Below are positions 1 through 9,452 of a stretch of 64,000 bases of DNA, one piece after another. The notes beneath the pieces are model-generated. The model was not told the origin of the DNA. It worked only from the letters and a program-made list of their open reading frames with translations, and did not search any database. Each line of letters opens with the position of its first letter. The first letter of the stretch is position 1. A program made the position numbers and the translations under genes. The DNA comes from Rhodomyrtus psidioides (lineage: Eukaryota; Streptophyta; Magnoliopsida; Myrtales; Myrtaceae). The stretch lies in the NCBI GenBank assembly GCA_021437785.1, contig JAILYB010000134.1, positions 930,001 to 994,000 on the forward strand. The letters run 5' to 3'.

Positions 1-217
1 TACCCTCCAAGAAAGACCGGTGGCGACTCCAAATGCATGCACAAGTTGCACATGCCACCACGACCACACTAAGGTCGAAAGCGATCGACTCTTATCGTCG
101 AATCCTTCTGAAAAATACTCCCGCCGCGATTTGGTATGGGCCTGGGAGGGCTCGCGTCGATCCAAGACCCGTGATCGGTAATCCATTAGCCGCGTCCGTT
201 TCGGACGGGTCGCGACA
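1..217 (+). mobile_element. Terminal fragment of a Ty3/gypsy LTR, element D
   Basis: This stretch is the reverse complement of 6663-6880, the end of the LTR of element A, with only a handful of differences by eye. It ends in GGGTCGCGACA at 217, the same terminal CA boundary. It therefore lies in + orientation, opposite to A. The sequence after 217 has no primer-binding site, so this is more likely the 3' LTR end of an element lying mostly outside the window, or the product of an inversion, than a 5' LTR. The open frame at 33-269 is just LTR sequence. Confidence 0.8.
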
Positions 218-218
218 C

Positions 219-335
219 CGACGAGCGCTCTTCTCAATGTTTCGAGATTCCCACTTCGTCCTTTTGTGATGGCTACCTGACGAGCGCTCTTCTCAAGGCG
301 TCGTAATTCCCACTTTGTCCTTTTTTGCTCTTTTC
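219..335. repeat. Two-copy direct repeat, 59-bp period
   Basis: The motif CGAGCGCTCTTCTCAA followed by TTCCCACTT-GTCCTTTT occurs twice, starting near 220 and 279. It sits directly after the inverted LTR end. No function is evident. Confidence 0.65.
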
Positions 336-569
336 TACGTGAACGAAGCTTGAAGATCTCTTGCGTTGATTTCGCTTTGTCGAGCACTACGCCTGTCCCC
401 CTGGCCCAGTCTCTAGAGTAACAAGCCTGCCCACCTTTCGGCGCCATTATGTTTCGTAAAGCCCGGACGGTAGTGGATTCGTGACTCATCGGGGATGCAT
501 TAATGAAACCCGCTTGGCTCTACTGCACATAAACTATTATTACCACTTCTCCCTGCTTATTCGAGCATT

Positions 570-576
570 TATAAGG
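570..576 (+). promoter_or_regulatory. Probable TATA box of the antisense ORF at 678
   Basis: TATAAGG lies 102-108 nt upstream of the ATG at 678, a typical plant distance for a TATA box plus a short 5' leader. The second antisense ORF has a TATA box at an equivalent place. Assigned by motif and spacing only. Confidence 0.5.
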
Positions 577-677
577 TGATAGATTGACGTCAAGAAGATT
601 AACACTTTAGCCTTATCAGACTCAGCCTCTCAAACACTCTTCACATTCCCACTCTCCTCTCCGTCATTCCATCGCAT

Positions 678-1322
678 ATGGATTCCTCCTCTGTGCCTGT
701 TGCCTTACCTGAAGCTTCGACCCAATGGGAGAGATTTTACCACCTCTTGGGTAGAGGTTATGGCTACATAAACAATCATCCTGAAGCTGAGGTTGAAGTT
801 CGTATTCTGATTCCGGCCCTGGATACTGCGTGTATTGAAGGTACGAAACTGCAAAGGGAGTTTGTGATCTTCCCAACTCTCTTTAACAATTTCATGCAGG
901 CTTACGAAGTTGCTAGCCGGGAGGTCACTTTGGCTGGTATCGTGCGAGCCCGTTATCAGGACCGAACTGAGTCCCTGATGTTGGCCATGCTGACGGCCGA
1001 TAACCATAAAAGGGCTGTTGAATACGCCCACGCCCAGGTTTCGATGCTGGTCCGTGAGAGGGACAACTTGGTGGAGCGTCTGGCTCTTTTTGACACCGCC
1101 TTTGAGCAAGACCGGCACAACTTCGTGCTGAGGTTCCAGTGTGCCTGGTTGGAGGAAAGGCTTGAAGACCTGAGCATAGATATAGCTCGCGGGAGGGTGC
1201 TGACTGAGGACTTAGAGCTTGAGTTCGAGTACTATGAGACCAAGGTGAACGAACTTAAGGAGAAATGTCGTCTCCTTTTTCTTCAAGCTTGTAGACCTCG
1301 ATTCCCGGAGTGTGGGTTGTAA
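678..1322 (+). CDS. Antisense coiled-coil ORF 1 of element A, function unknown
   Basis: The ORF encodes 214 residues from the ATG at 678, antisense to retrotransposon A. I recognise no named domain. The N-terminus has a conserved block (FYHLLGRGYGYINNHPEAEVE), then IFPTLFNNF, then a long charged helical region rich in Glu, Arg and Leu (RERDNLVERLAL, WLEERLEDL) that looks like a coiled coil. It is clearly paralogous to the ORF at 4127-4858, sharing LLGRGY, HPEAE, IEGT, IFPTLF, RARY and WLEERL in the same order. The last residues diverge because of a one-base shift near 1287: the ancestral C-terminus (ending TAPPQ, like FPPQ in the paralogue) is readable in another frame up to the TGA at 1408-1410. 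A TATA box (570) and AATAAA (1438) flank it, so it has the layout of a self-contained transcription unit. Antisense ORFs at this place are known in Tat-lineage elements; their role is unsettled. Confidence 0.6.
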   Translation: MDSSSVPVALPEASTQWERFYHLLGRGYGYINNHPEAEVEVRILIPALDTACIEGTKLQREFVIFPTLFNNFMQAYEVASREVTLAGIVRARYQDRTESLMLAMLTADNHKRAVEYAHAQVSMLVRERDNLVERLALFDTAFEQDRHNFVLRFQCAWLEERLEDLSIDIARGRVLTEDLELEFEYYETKVNELKEKCRLLFLQACRPRFPECGL

Positions 1323-1410
1323 GCAAGGCATGGATAGCATGGAGAGTCAGTTAAGCTTTTTTGTGATGCTTGTCAGAACTCATTTTGGGTTTACTGCTCC
1401 CCCTCAGTGA

Positions 1411-1988
1411 TCACTTGTAAACTTTCCTGCTGAATGAAATAAATGCGAGTTTGTTTATATACGCTCTTTCATTCTGCATTGTTGACTAGCCAAGAAAGGT
1501 TTTTGCTTTCGGATCTACGCGACTCCTTTTTCGCCTGTGTCAACAGATTGACTACGCATCATTCTCACAGCCCGACGCTTTATATTTGATTGACTTGAAT
1601 GCCTCGTGAGAAATAGATTTGTAGTTGCTCGAAACTTAAAGATTGCCCCTGATTTTGCGGTCATTGCGTTTGGGGCCGCTAGTAATCTTTCACTTTCGAG
1701 CTCGATCCCATTCTGCTAGTAACTCATGCTATCAATTCTGCCTTCACGCGTCGGGGCTGATTTTACCTTGAACTTAATAACAAGGAATTACCGTATACAC
1801 ACGAGATGACGTTTGCGAAAAACATTATGCAAAATCAACTCTAGCTATTGAAGAAACAAACGCATGCACCGATGAGAACTTTACAATAGGAGATACATCC
1901 TTCTCGCGTACATCCCCTTCTTTCTTTGGGCATGTCCAATGACTAACCAATCTGGCCTCAGCTTAGGTGTGCCATTACCGACTGCAGA
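1411..1988. other. Interval between antisense ORF 1 and the TF ORF; polyadenylation signal at 1438-1443
   Basis: AATAAA at 1438-1443 follows the ancestral stop of antisense ORF 1 by about 30 nt and is a fair + strand polyadenylation signal. No other gene is visible. The stretch is also the 3' flank of the convergent homeodomain-GARP ORF, so the two transcripts would run toward each other here. Confidence 0.45.
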
Positions 1989-3356
1989 TCATGGTTGCCA
2001 ACCTTTAATAGCTTCCAACTGATCGAACCAGGTATCAAGTCCTTCATCGAAGAAATCACCCGACCCCTCGAACGATTGATGTGTAGGTTGAGCTGCATCG
2101 CCCGACGGGTTCTTCGAACTGGAACCTCCATCTTTGTCTGGGATTATAAGAGGAGATTTGATCGATTGACTACCACAAGGATCTCCCACTTGGGGATTAG
2201 GGAAATAAGAATGCTCCAAGCATTCTCCCATTAGATCATCTGAAGCCACATGCTCTGATTGGGCAAACCCTTGAGCACTGGGCGTGGTGGGCTGATCTGC
2301 GACAGGATGAACACTGACTAGCTGCTGCTCGGACGGAGGAGCGCTTACTCGTTGCACTTGTGATGCGTGCTCTTGAGGAATATTGAAATGACTCGCGAGG
2401 ATATCCTGATCAAATCCCCAATAGTCGTCCAGATTCGACCGGGCCTCATTTGTCATAAGGGTGCTGGGTTCGCAGCCGAGTCTATTGCTCGGATTCAGTT
2501 CTGCATAACGCTGTCCTAACGCCCTTCTGTAGCAACCAAGGTGATTCGCGACTAATTGCTTGGTAAGTCCCGGTACGTTCATGACCCTAAGTATGCTTGT
2601 CGGACCTATGAAGTCGAGTCCTATCTGTCGAACTGCGTCCAAGAACTTGAGATGAAGCTCCGGGGGCCAAGTGAATTTCTTCTTCTCGTCGTCCAGAGTG
2701 GCGTAGATAGCCTGCCGACTAACCTCTAACTCCTCTTGAACCGTATCTGATCTTACCGGAAGCTGTTGTGGAGGAGATTCATGGGCTTCGATGAGGTGAC
2801 TCCGATCATAACGACACGTATCTTCTTCCTCCGAAGACACTGGTATAATTTCTGTAGGATCGATCTGCTCATGCGCGCCATTAGCAGGATCTGATTGTAC
2901 CGGAGATGGCTCAAGGGAGCAGGGGGATAAATGAGCACCTTCCATCTTCGTAGAAGGCTTACCGGGGAACAATTTACTGAGGGTGGTAGGGCCACCGCAG
3001 TCAGGGCAGGTAATAGTACTGAGGATTTTCTCATACCACATGTTTTCCATTTGAAGGTTTTGGTTCTGCTCTTTTAGGGCCGTGATCTCCTTACGCCTGT
3101 GTTGGACACCTAGTCTGAAACGTCTATTCTGAAACCAAAAATGGACTCTCATAGGATTCATTCCCAGCTTCCGGCCCAATTCAATCTTTTGTTCCTCGTT
3201 TGGGCAAGGGCATTCTTCGAAGAAAGCTTCAAGCTCCTGGATTTCTTTCCGAGCGTAGCGCTGGCGACTTTTTCTTTTCCGGGGTTGAGAGTCGTGGCCA
3301 CTGCCGTCGTCACCACTGCGATCTTGATGTTCGTCACGGGCAATGTTGAGTTCCAT
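1989..3356 (-). CDS. Chimeric transcription factor: HD-ZIP IV-like homeodomain plus GARP (ARR-B/Myb-like) domain
   Basis: An uninterrupted ORF of 455 residues starts at the ATG at 3356-3354 (MELNIARDEH). The frame is open further upstream without another ATG, back to a TGA near 3497. Residues about 26-84 form a homeodomain of HD-ZIP class IV type, with RQRYARKEIQELEAFFEECP and recognition helix VHFWFQNRRFR. Next comes a leucine-zipper-like helix (about 85-116) and the CPDCGG motif (117-122) typical of the HD-ZIP IV zipper-loop-zipper. No START domain follows. Residues about 227-281 form a GARP domain as in type-B response regulators: FTWPPELHLKFLDAVRQIG, then VMNVPGLTKQLVANHLGCYR. The rest is Ser/Pro/Gln-rich with an acidic C-terminus (DFFDEGLDTWFDQLE), possibly an activation region. 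Both DNA-binding domains keep their key residues. It lies in sense orientation inside retrotransposon A, between two antisense ORFs. A nuclear DNA-binding role is inferred from the domains; the fusion is not one I know from standard plant families. Confidence 0.75.
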   Translation of the reverse strand: MELNIARDEHQDRSGDDGSGHDSQPRKRKSRQRYARKEIQELEAFFEECPCPNEEQKIELGRKLGMNPMRVHFWFQNRRFRLGVQHRRKEITALKEQNQNLQMENMWYEKILSTITCPDCGGPTTLSKLFPGKPSTKMEGAHLSPCSLEPSPVQSDPANGAHEQIDPTEIIPVSSEEEDTCRYDRSHLIEAHESPPQQLPVRSDTVQEELEVSRQAIYATLDDEKKKFTWPPELHLKFLDAVRQIGLDFIGPTSILRVMNVPGLTKQLVANHLGCYRRALGQRYAELNPSNRLGCEPSTLMTNEARSNLDDYWGFDQDILASHFNIPQEHASQVQRVSAPPSEQQLVSVHPVADQPTTPSAQGFAQSEHVASDDLMGECLEHSYFPNPQVGDPCGSQSIKSPLIIPDKDGGSSSKNPSGDAAQPTHQSFEGSGDFFDEGLDTWFDQLEAIKGWQP

Positions 3357-3559
3357 GGCTTTGATGTCGAATTTGATTCTAGAGAATTTGAGGTCTTTCA
3401 ACGAACTCGTCACTCGGGGTTCTCTGTTCTCTTTTGTATACTCGCTATTTCGATTTGTTGCCTCCTTTTCCTCGAAAGCTAGGTCTGTTCAGCGTTCTAT
3501 TTTTGAAACGACGGAACTGTTTGCCTCTTGCTCAGCTTTCCGACACGAAGGGGTAACCA

Positions 3560-3890
3560 AATCCTTCCGCGGCTTCTTCGATAGTAGCGCTCGCCTTTCA
3601 CTTTTCCTCGATAGTCATGCCTGTTCAGCACTGTCTTCTCTTTTTAAGTGGCAGAGCTGTTCACTCGCCGCCCAGATTTATGCGTGATGGAACAACACAA
3701 CCCTTTCGCGGCTTCTTCGATAGTTGCGCTCGCTTTTCACTTTTCCTCAATAGTCATGCCTGTTCAGCATTGTCTTCTCTTTTTAAGTGGCCGAGCTGTT
3801 CACTCGCCGCCCAACTTTATGCGTGATGGAACAACACAATCCTTTCGCGGCTTCTTCGATAGTGGCGCTCGCCTCCCTCCCAGCTTTAAT
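3560..3890. repeat. 139-bp tandem repeat, about 2.3 copies
   Basis: A unit with CGCGGCTTCTTCGATAGT, CATGCCTGTTCAGCA, TGTCTTCTCTTTTTAAGTGG and TTTATGCGTGATGGAACAAC recurs at a spacing of 139 bp with few mismatches. It lies just upstream of the homeodomain-GARP ORF (its 5' side on the minus strand) and upstream of antisense ORF 2, so it would sit between divergent promoters. The small overlapping frames here are repeats of each other, not genes. Confidence 0.85.
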
Positions 3891-4033
3891 AATGGCGAGA
3901 CCGAATTTGTCAGGCCTGAAATTGCGGACCAGGACATGTCTGATGATTCACGGGAGGAGCAGCCCTCGCTTTACATTAATTAACCCGGCTCCACAAGCAT
4001 TATTGCTGCAACTTTTCTCCACTCTCGAGACGC

Positions 4034-4040
4034 TATAAAA
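4034..4040 (+). promoter_or_regulatory. Probable TATA box of the antisense ORF at 4127
   Basis: TATAAAA lies 87-93 nt before the ATG at 4127. The placement mirrors that of antisense ORF 1, and the ATG context (AAAATGGC) is good for plants. Confidence 0.6.
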
Positions 4041-4126
4041 TGCGGGGTTGGTGTTTGGGAGATTAACGCTCTCATATAATTTGCTTCCATCCTCTAATCG
4101 CGCCCCTACACACATCTCCGTCGAAA

Positions 4127-4858
4127 ATGGCTTCTTCCCAAGTTCACACTTTCTCAGCCGAAGCTTTGACTCGATGGAAAGAGTTCTATGACCTCTTGGG
4201 TCGAGGCTACGCTCACATAGCCGATCATCCCGAAGCCGAGGATGAGATCCGAGTCATGTTCGGGGACCTGGACATCACCTCCATCGAGGGTACCGCGTTG
4301 GGGAGGGAATACAGTATTTTTCCAACGCTCTTTACGAACTCCTTGGAGGTCTACCGCGCCGCTCATCGGGGAGTTACCGTGGCTCGTGTCTTGCGAGCCC
4401 GTTATGAGGATCAGTCTGACCGCCTAGCGTTGGCTGACTACCTGGCCGATAGTCACAAAAAGGCCGTTGAGTTCGCCAAAGAGCGGGTTTCGACATTGCT
4501 TCGTGAGAGGAGGAATCTGGTGGAGGACTTAGCTCTATCCCTGGCTACCTATGAGCGCGATAGTCGTAATGCCCTGCTAAGGAATCGAAGCGAGTGGCTG
4601 GAAGAAAGGCTCAACGGCATAAATGAGGATATAACTCGTGAGAATGGACTTGTTCGGGACTTGGAAGCAGTCGTCGAAGATCACGAGACTCAGGTTGCTG
4701 CAGTCAATGATGAACGTAAACGCCTTCACCTCAGGCTTGCGGACCATGATACGCGGAGTGGTGCGTATAAACAAAGCATCCATAACCTGGAGGGCCAGCT
4801 GGGCTCCTTTGTGTCGTTGATTAGGGCTCACTTCTGCTTTACTTTTCCACCCCAATGA
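4127..4858 (+). CDS. Antisense coiled-coil ORF 2 of element A, function unknown
   Basis: The ORF encodes 243 residues, MASSQVHTF to FTFPPQ. It is a paralogue of the ORF at 678-1322 and keeps the full C-terminus (SIHNLEGQLGSFVSLIRAHF) that copy 1 lost to a frameshift. It has the same conserved N-terminal block (FYDLLGRGYAHIADHPEAED) and IFPTLF motif. After about residue 110 it is strongly heptad-like and charged (RERRNLVEDLALSLATYERD, WLEERLNGI, VEDHETQVAAVNDERKRLHL), so a coiled coil is likely. There is no signal peptide, membrane segment or catalytic motif. Retention of two diverged copies with reading frame, TATA box and start context suggests past selection on the protein, but no function can be assigned. 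Confidence 0.65.
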   Translation: MASSQVHTFSAEALTRWKEFYDLLGRGYAHIADHPEAEDEIRVMFGDLDITSIEGTALGREYSIFPTLFTNSLEVYRAAHRGVTVARVLRARYEDQSDRLALADYLADSHKKAVEFAKERVSTLLRERRNLVEDLALSLATYERDSRNALLRNRSEWLEERLNGINEDITRENGLVRDLEAVVEDHETQVAAVNDERKRLHLRLADHDTRSGAYKQSIHNLEGQLGSFVSLIRAHFCFTFPPQ

Positions 4859-5889
4859 ATTGTATGATCTGGTTTGGGCAAGAATGAATGAAAGCCCCCG
4901 TATTTGTTTTAGCTTTTATATGATCCATTTCTTCGAGCATCCGGACATCTTAGACTTGGATGAGCTGATCCATAATAAGTCGAGTAGATGTGTTCTGATT
5001 TTCTAACTCGCTCATGATCAGATGAAAGAATAGCCTCAGACTTATCCAGGAAAAGATTTCTCTCTATTACCTATTTTTTTACCTGCAAATGAAACGACCG
5101 AATCAGAAGGAATAATTTGAAAAAGAAAGCATAAACCCCTTTCAATCTTATGCTTGCTCGTGATTAATAAAGACAAAAACTTTTACAAGGATAATCTTGT
5201 GCGAAAAGTTTTTATCAATATTCCTCGAAGGAAAGCATACTATTGAAAGGAATGTAATTCATGATAATCGCTTTTGACCAACGACGCGTTTTAAATTTAA
5301 TTGAAGATACGGCATCCAGATCAAAGCCGTTTTGTTAAGAACGAGGGCAATTTGGACATCTATCTCGTCATTAAATTTGAAACAATGCCGGTACTCTTGA
5401 TCAATTATCGTGGATTACAAGTGGCGTAACACATGCATGAACCGATTCAAGTGTATAATTCCTTCTAGCGAAATTGGGGTTGGATTACCCTATACGACCA
5501 AAAAGGTCATGCAAGATTTCCAATTTTGATTTCCTCTAAAGGAATTATAAACTTGACTTGGGAGTATTCGGATGATTAGAGAAAATGCCACTATCACATT
5601 CCCATGACCCGTTAAAAGAAATACAACCAAGCTCCATCTGAATGTATACACCAATAGATCCCTAATACAATCACTCTAAGGGGTGAGATAGAGAAAACCT
5701 CGGTAAAAATAAACCCTATACAAGAGGACTAGTAACGGAAAATGAGACAAAGGAATGTGATCCTAACGTTTAAGGATGCCCCAAGTTCGATCTGTGACTT
5801 CCTGATCACTTGCCCCAACTCGTCATCTTCATTGGACGATATCTCAATAATGTCCATAGTAGGCTCCTTTGTTGCTCACTCGGTGCTTG
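4859..5889. other. AT-rich internal region of element A, no gene seen
   Basis: No ORF with recognisable content is present on either strand. The short frames here lack family motifs. It lies between the leader and antisense ORF 2, where autonomous relatives would carry ORF1, gag and pol, so it may mark where coding sequence was lost. Confidence 0.5.
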
Positions 5890-6640
5890 TCATGGGATAT
5901 CATCCTCTTCGTCTTCTATCAAGGACGTTTTGGGAAAAACACACATATCTATCCTTGAAATGGCATTTAATCTAATCACCAGAATGCAATGAATGAAATG
6001 CCTATATTTATATGAACTGTAATAGATTTGAGGTATAGAGAGTCTTACCAACCAAACTCGTCGACTTATGTGCGGTTTTAGGTGTACCAACCGCCCAAAG
6101 ACATGCGCATGAGACAAGTGATGGTAAACTTCTAAAAATCAGAGGGTTTGGCACCTAAGGTTTAAGGTTCCCACCTCGAGTTCTAGAAAGAGCCGATTCC
6201 ATTGCACAGCTATCGTTGCATTGGGACTCGATCCATAGTTCGAAGCGAGCGGAATTGAAAAGTGGATTACCCCGTGTTTTTCCTCACGAAGATTCCATTT
6301 TCAATTCCTTCTATTGTGTTCCTAAAGGCGGCGCCTGGGGTTTTAGGCGCGATTGTGTGTGTTCATGTGTTGTGAGTATCACAATGCAAGTCATGCACAA
6401 CAGTTTATCAATCGGCGCTTCAAATCATCCATACAACATACATTCCTACGCCAACCTGCATAAGACAATGTTAATCACGGACTACACCCCTTATCTCTCC
6501 AATCTGCAAAAACATATAACACCTACCATGAGCGGACTTACCTCACCTTCAAGAGCGCCTGCAGGGTTAGAAAAATCACTCAGCGTTTTAATTACGGCCT
6601 AAGTCCACTTGAGGTCTAGAACCATAGGTTCTAGAACAAG
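5890..6640 (-). other. Leader (5' untranslated region) of element A
   Basis: The stretch resembles 24900-25640 in element B. Both contain GACATGCGCATGAGACAAGTG, GGCGGTTTTAGG-like sequence, ATCACAATGCAAG-TCATGCACAACAGTTT and the TCTCCAATCTGCAAAAACATcTAACAC block. This shared order shows A and B are related elements and defines a conserved leader, a likely place for dimerisation or packaging signals. That role is inference. Confidence 0.65.
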
Positions 6641-6660
6641 AGTCCCCAGTGGAGTCGCCA
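6641..6660 (-). other. Primer-binding site of element A (tRNA-Arg)
   Basis: Read on the minus strand the 20-mer is TGGCGACTCCACTGGGGACT, starting 2 nt after the LTR terminus at 6663. Its complement ends in CCA and implies a tRNA with acceptor stem GACUCCA and discriminator G, which fits plant tRNA-Arg(ACG). Ogre-type elements are known to prime from tRNA-Arg. The tRNA match is from memory of its sequence. Confidence 0.85.
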
Positions 6661-7660
6661 GCTGTCGCGACCCGTCCGAAAGCGGACGCGGCTAATGGAT
6701 TACCGATCGCGGGTCTTGGATCGGCGCGGGCCCTCCCAGGCCCATACCAAATCGCGGCGGGAGTATTTTTCAAAGGGATTCGACGATAACAGTCGATCGC
6801 TTTCGACCTTAGTGTGGTCGTGGTGGCATGTGCAACTTGTGCATGCATTTGGAGTCGCCACCGGTCTTTCTTGGAGGGTAGACCGGAAACCTTATTGACC
6901 GATTGGGAGAGATCGATCAATTCTGCGGAACCAGAGATTTCGGGTTCGGGGACTTGGTTACGCTGGTGTCGTTACCAACGCCCTTTCGGTACCTAACGCG
7001 AGTAATTTTCCTGACTAAGAATTCATGCAGGCGCAATCTTAGGTGAGGTAGGCTTAATTCGGGATTTCATACAGATTGGAAGACTATTTCTATCAATCAC
7101 AATCAATCTAAGTGAAAGAGCAATCAAATACGTAAATAAATCACATCAATACGCACCAAGTCAAATCAACGGCTTCCTAGCATAGCCATAAGGGCTTAGG
7201 GAATGTGTGATTTCAGACCAGGGGTAAAATGGAAAGACTTGGGGACAATTAGCCCAAAGGGCGAAATCGTCATTTTAAGAAGGATTGGGTTCGAAACACC
7301 CGGGGTGAGCCCTGGCCAGTTGATTGTGGCCATTTCCTATTTTTTTGGGATTTTCCTGGATTTTTTAGATTTTTTTTTTTCTTAATAATAATTTTTTTTA
7401 TATTTTCTAAAAATATTATTTTTATTTTTATTTATTATTTTTGACAAAATACCACACTTAACCAAATAAACAAGCTAACTACCAAATTGAAATAAAGGCA
7501 CGCAAATCAAGCCTATAATGACAATACTTTAGAAAAATAAACCTGATATACGGGTCGAGAACGTAAATATACCTGATTGGCCAACGATCTTCAATCATCA
7601 AATCCTGACATGCGACCGTCCCTATGCGCGTCGGCACAAAAGAAACGGGCCAAAACTTCT

Positions 7661-7672
7661 TCCTTTTTATAG
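7661..7672 (-). promoter_or_regulatory. Candidate TATA box of the element A LTR
   Basis: The minus strand reads CTATAAAAAGGA here, about 2290 bp from the LTR start and 1000 bp from its end. LTRs B and C have TATATAA boxes at comparable places relative to the U5-side terminus. Motif-based call. Confidence 0.45.
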
Positions 7673-9387
7673 GGCTGGGTTTGCGATTTCCTTGGCCCAA
7701 TTCCCTAGCGTCCGTCCTTTGCTCTTCATCCATGGACCAGCCCACCAAAAGAAAAGAGAGGCCAAGCCCAACTAATCTTCACTCTCTTCTATTGCGCCAA
7801 CCCATTGATCGGCCCGAAACAAAAGACAAATGAGCTGCCACCCTCCTTCTACTATTCATCATCTCTTCCATGCAACGCTGAGGAGGTTGGGTAGAGCTCG
7901 GGTGTTGACACCGTGGTTCCACGCACGTCAACTTCACCGGACCTCTACCGTCGTATCGCCATCAAGAACTACCCCCACACGGCCACTGGTTCGGATCGCC
8001 TCGCCGCCCATTGCTCACGCATGTCGTCATACCACTGGGTTTGTTCATGCGTCGCCGCTATCGGATCAACTCGCGCCACCTCCGGTTCGGGTTGGTTCGA
8101 CGAACTGTGCTCGCACGCCACCACTTCTTGGACAAATCTGGTGCTGCTGGGACAGCTTCAAGTCCATATCTCGACGTCGCAGACGGATGGACCGCCAGGC
8201 TCGGATGATGGCGGGACAGCGACGAGCCGACGAGCTGACGGCGGTTGGGAGCCGGGACCGACGCTTGCTCGTTCAATCCATCGGTGGGGGGGAGTCGGCG
8301 TCATTGCTATTAAAGTTGGTGAAGGAATTTGAGGTGAGGAAGCAAGCCTCCATGGTCACTGTCGCAGCGTCACCTTATCCTCTGAAAACTAAACTGGAAC
8401 TTATTCACGTGATCCTCCCCTCTCACCGTCTTCCCGAATGCAGATACCAGAGAGATGGCGGTGGCCGGCCATAAAAATGGTCTGAGGTGGCGGCGACGCG
8501 GGTGGCCCGGCAAGGCACGGCCAACGGCTATGATAACTCTGCGGGATCCTCGAGGTTCTCAGCATTCTCAGCTTCCCTCGGCAACATGGGAAGGGCTTGA
8601 CTCGGCTCGGGTCACGGCGGTTGATCACAGTGTGACGACCTAAAGCGGCTGAGGTGATGATGAGATCTTCGGTCTCTTAAGGCAGCGGTGGTCTCCAACT
8701 TAAGCTCAACGGGCGCGTGACAACAACAGCCGAATAGGGCTGAGGTCATACCATGGATGAAGGACTCTCTGGCCTTCAGGTCCTCGATGGCTCGTAGGTA
8801 GGCAACCGAGGTGTTCAGGTCAGTTACGGGTGGAATTCGACGACGGCGAGGGACGATGAAACGCGAGGTTGGCAGTCAAGGGGTGGCCGAAGGTCTTCAG
8901 GGTAGAGAGATGAGGGGTTCGAGTGATGGATGGTGCTGGGGGAATACACACGGGCCGGTAAGGGGAGCTCGGTGAGGGCTGGCTCGGAGCGTCAATGGGC
9001 TGAGAACGGTGCAACGATGGACAAAGACAGAGGCGGCAACATGGTGTCGAGTTGAGCATGGAGGGTGGAATAGCAGAACATGTGAGGAGGAAGAAGATGG
9101 AGTCGCGGGAGCTCAAGGATCCGCGAACAGTGAAAGATGACAGGCATGGGGGGAGGTGCAAGGTGCGACAGAGGAGGGAGAGGCGACGGCGGCTCGACGG
9201 GCGGACAGCGATGGTGGCGTCGCGCGGTGGTCGAAAACACCAGAGGAGGGCGTCGGGTGGTCTCCTCGCTCCAGGAGGGGTGTCGACGGGGGTGCCTTCA
9301 ACTAAAATAGAAGATGAAGAAGAAGACCAGCGGGCCAAGGTGTCGTGGGAAAACAAAAAAGGGAAGAGATGGGGAGCGGCCGTGGGA

Positions 9388-9452
9388 AAGAAAAGAAAGA
9401 AAAAGAAGAAAAAGAAAAAGAAAAAGAAAAAGAAAAAGAAAAAGAAAAAAAA
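9388..9452. repeat. AAAAAG/GAAA purine-rich simple repeat
   Basis: Tandem AAAAAG units lie within LTR A. They explain the poly-lysine (plus) and Phe/Ser/Leu-rich (minus) open frames over this place. Confidence 0.9.

Noticed and set aside
3357..3413. Longer N-terminus for the homeodomain-GARP protein
   Set aside because: It would need a GTG start; the first ATG is at 3356.
7830..8474. 214-codon plus frame in LTR A as a gene
   Set aside because: No recognisable domain, competing frames on both strands, not present in LTRs B or C.
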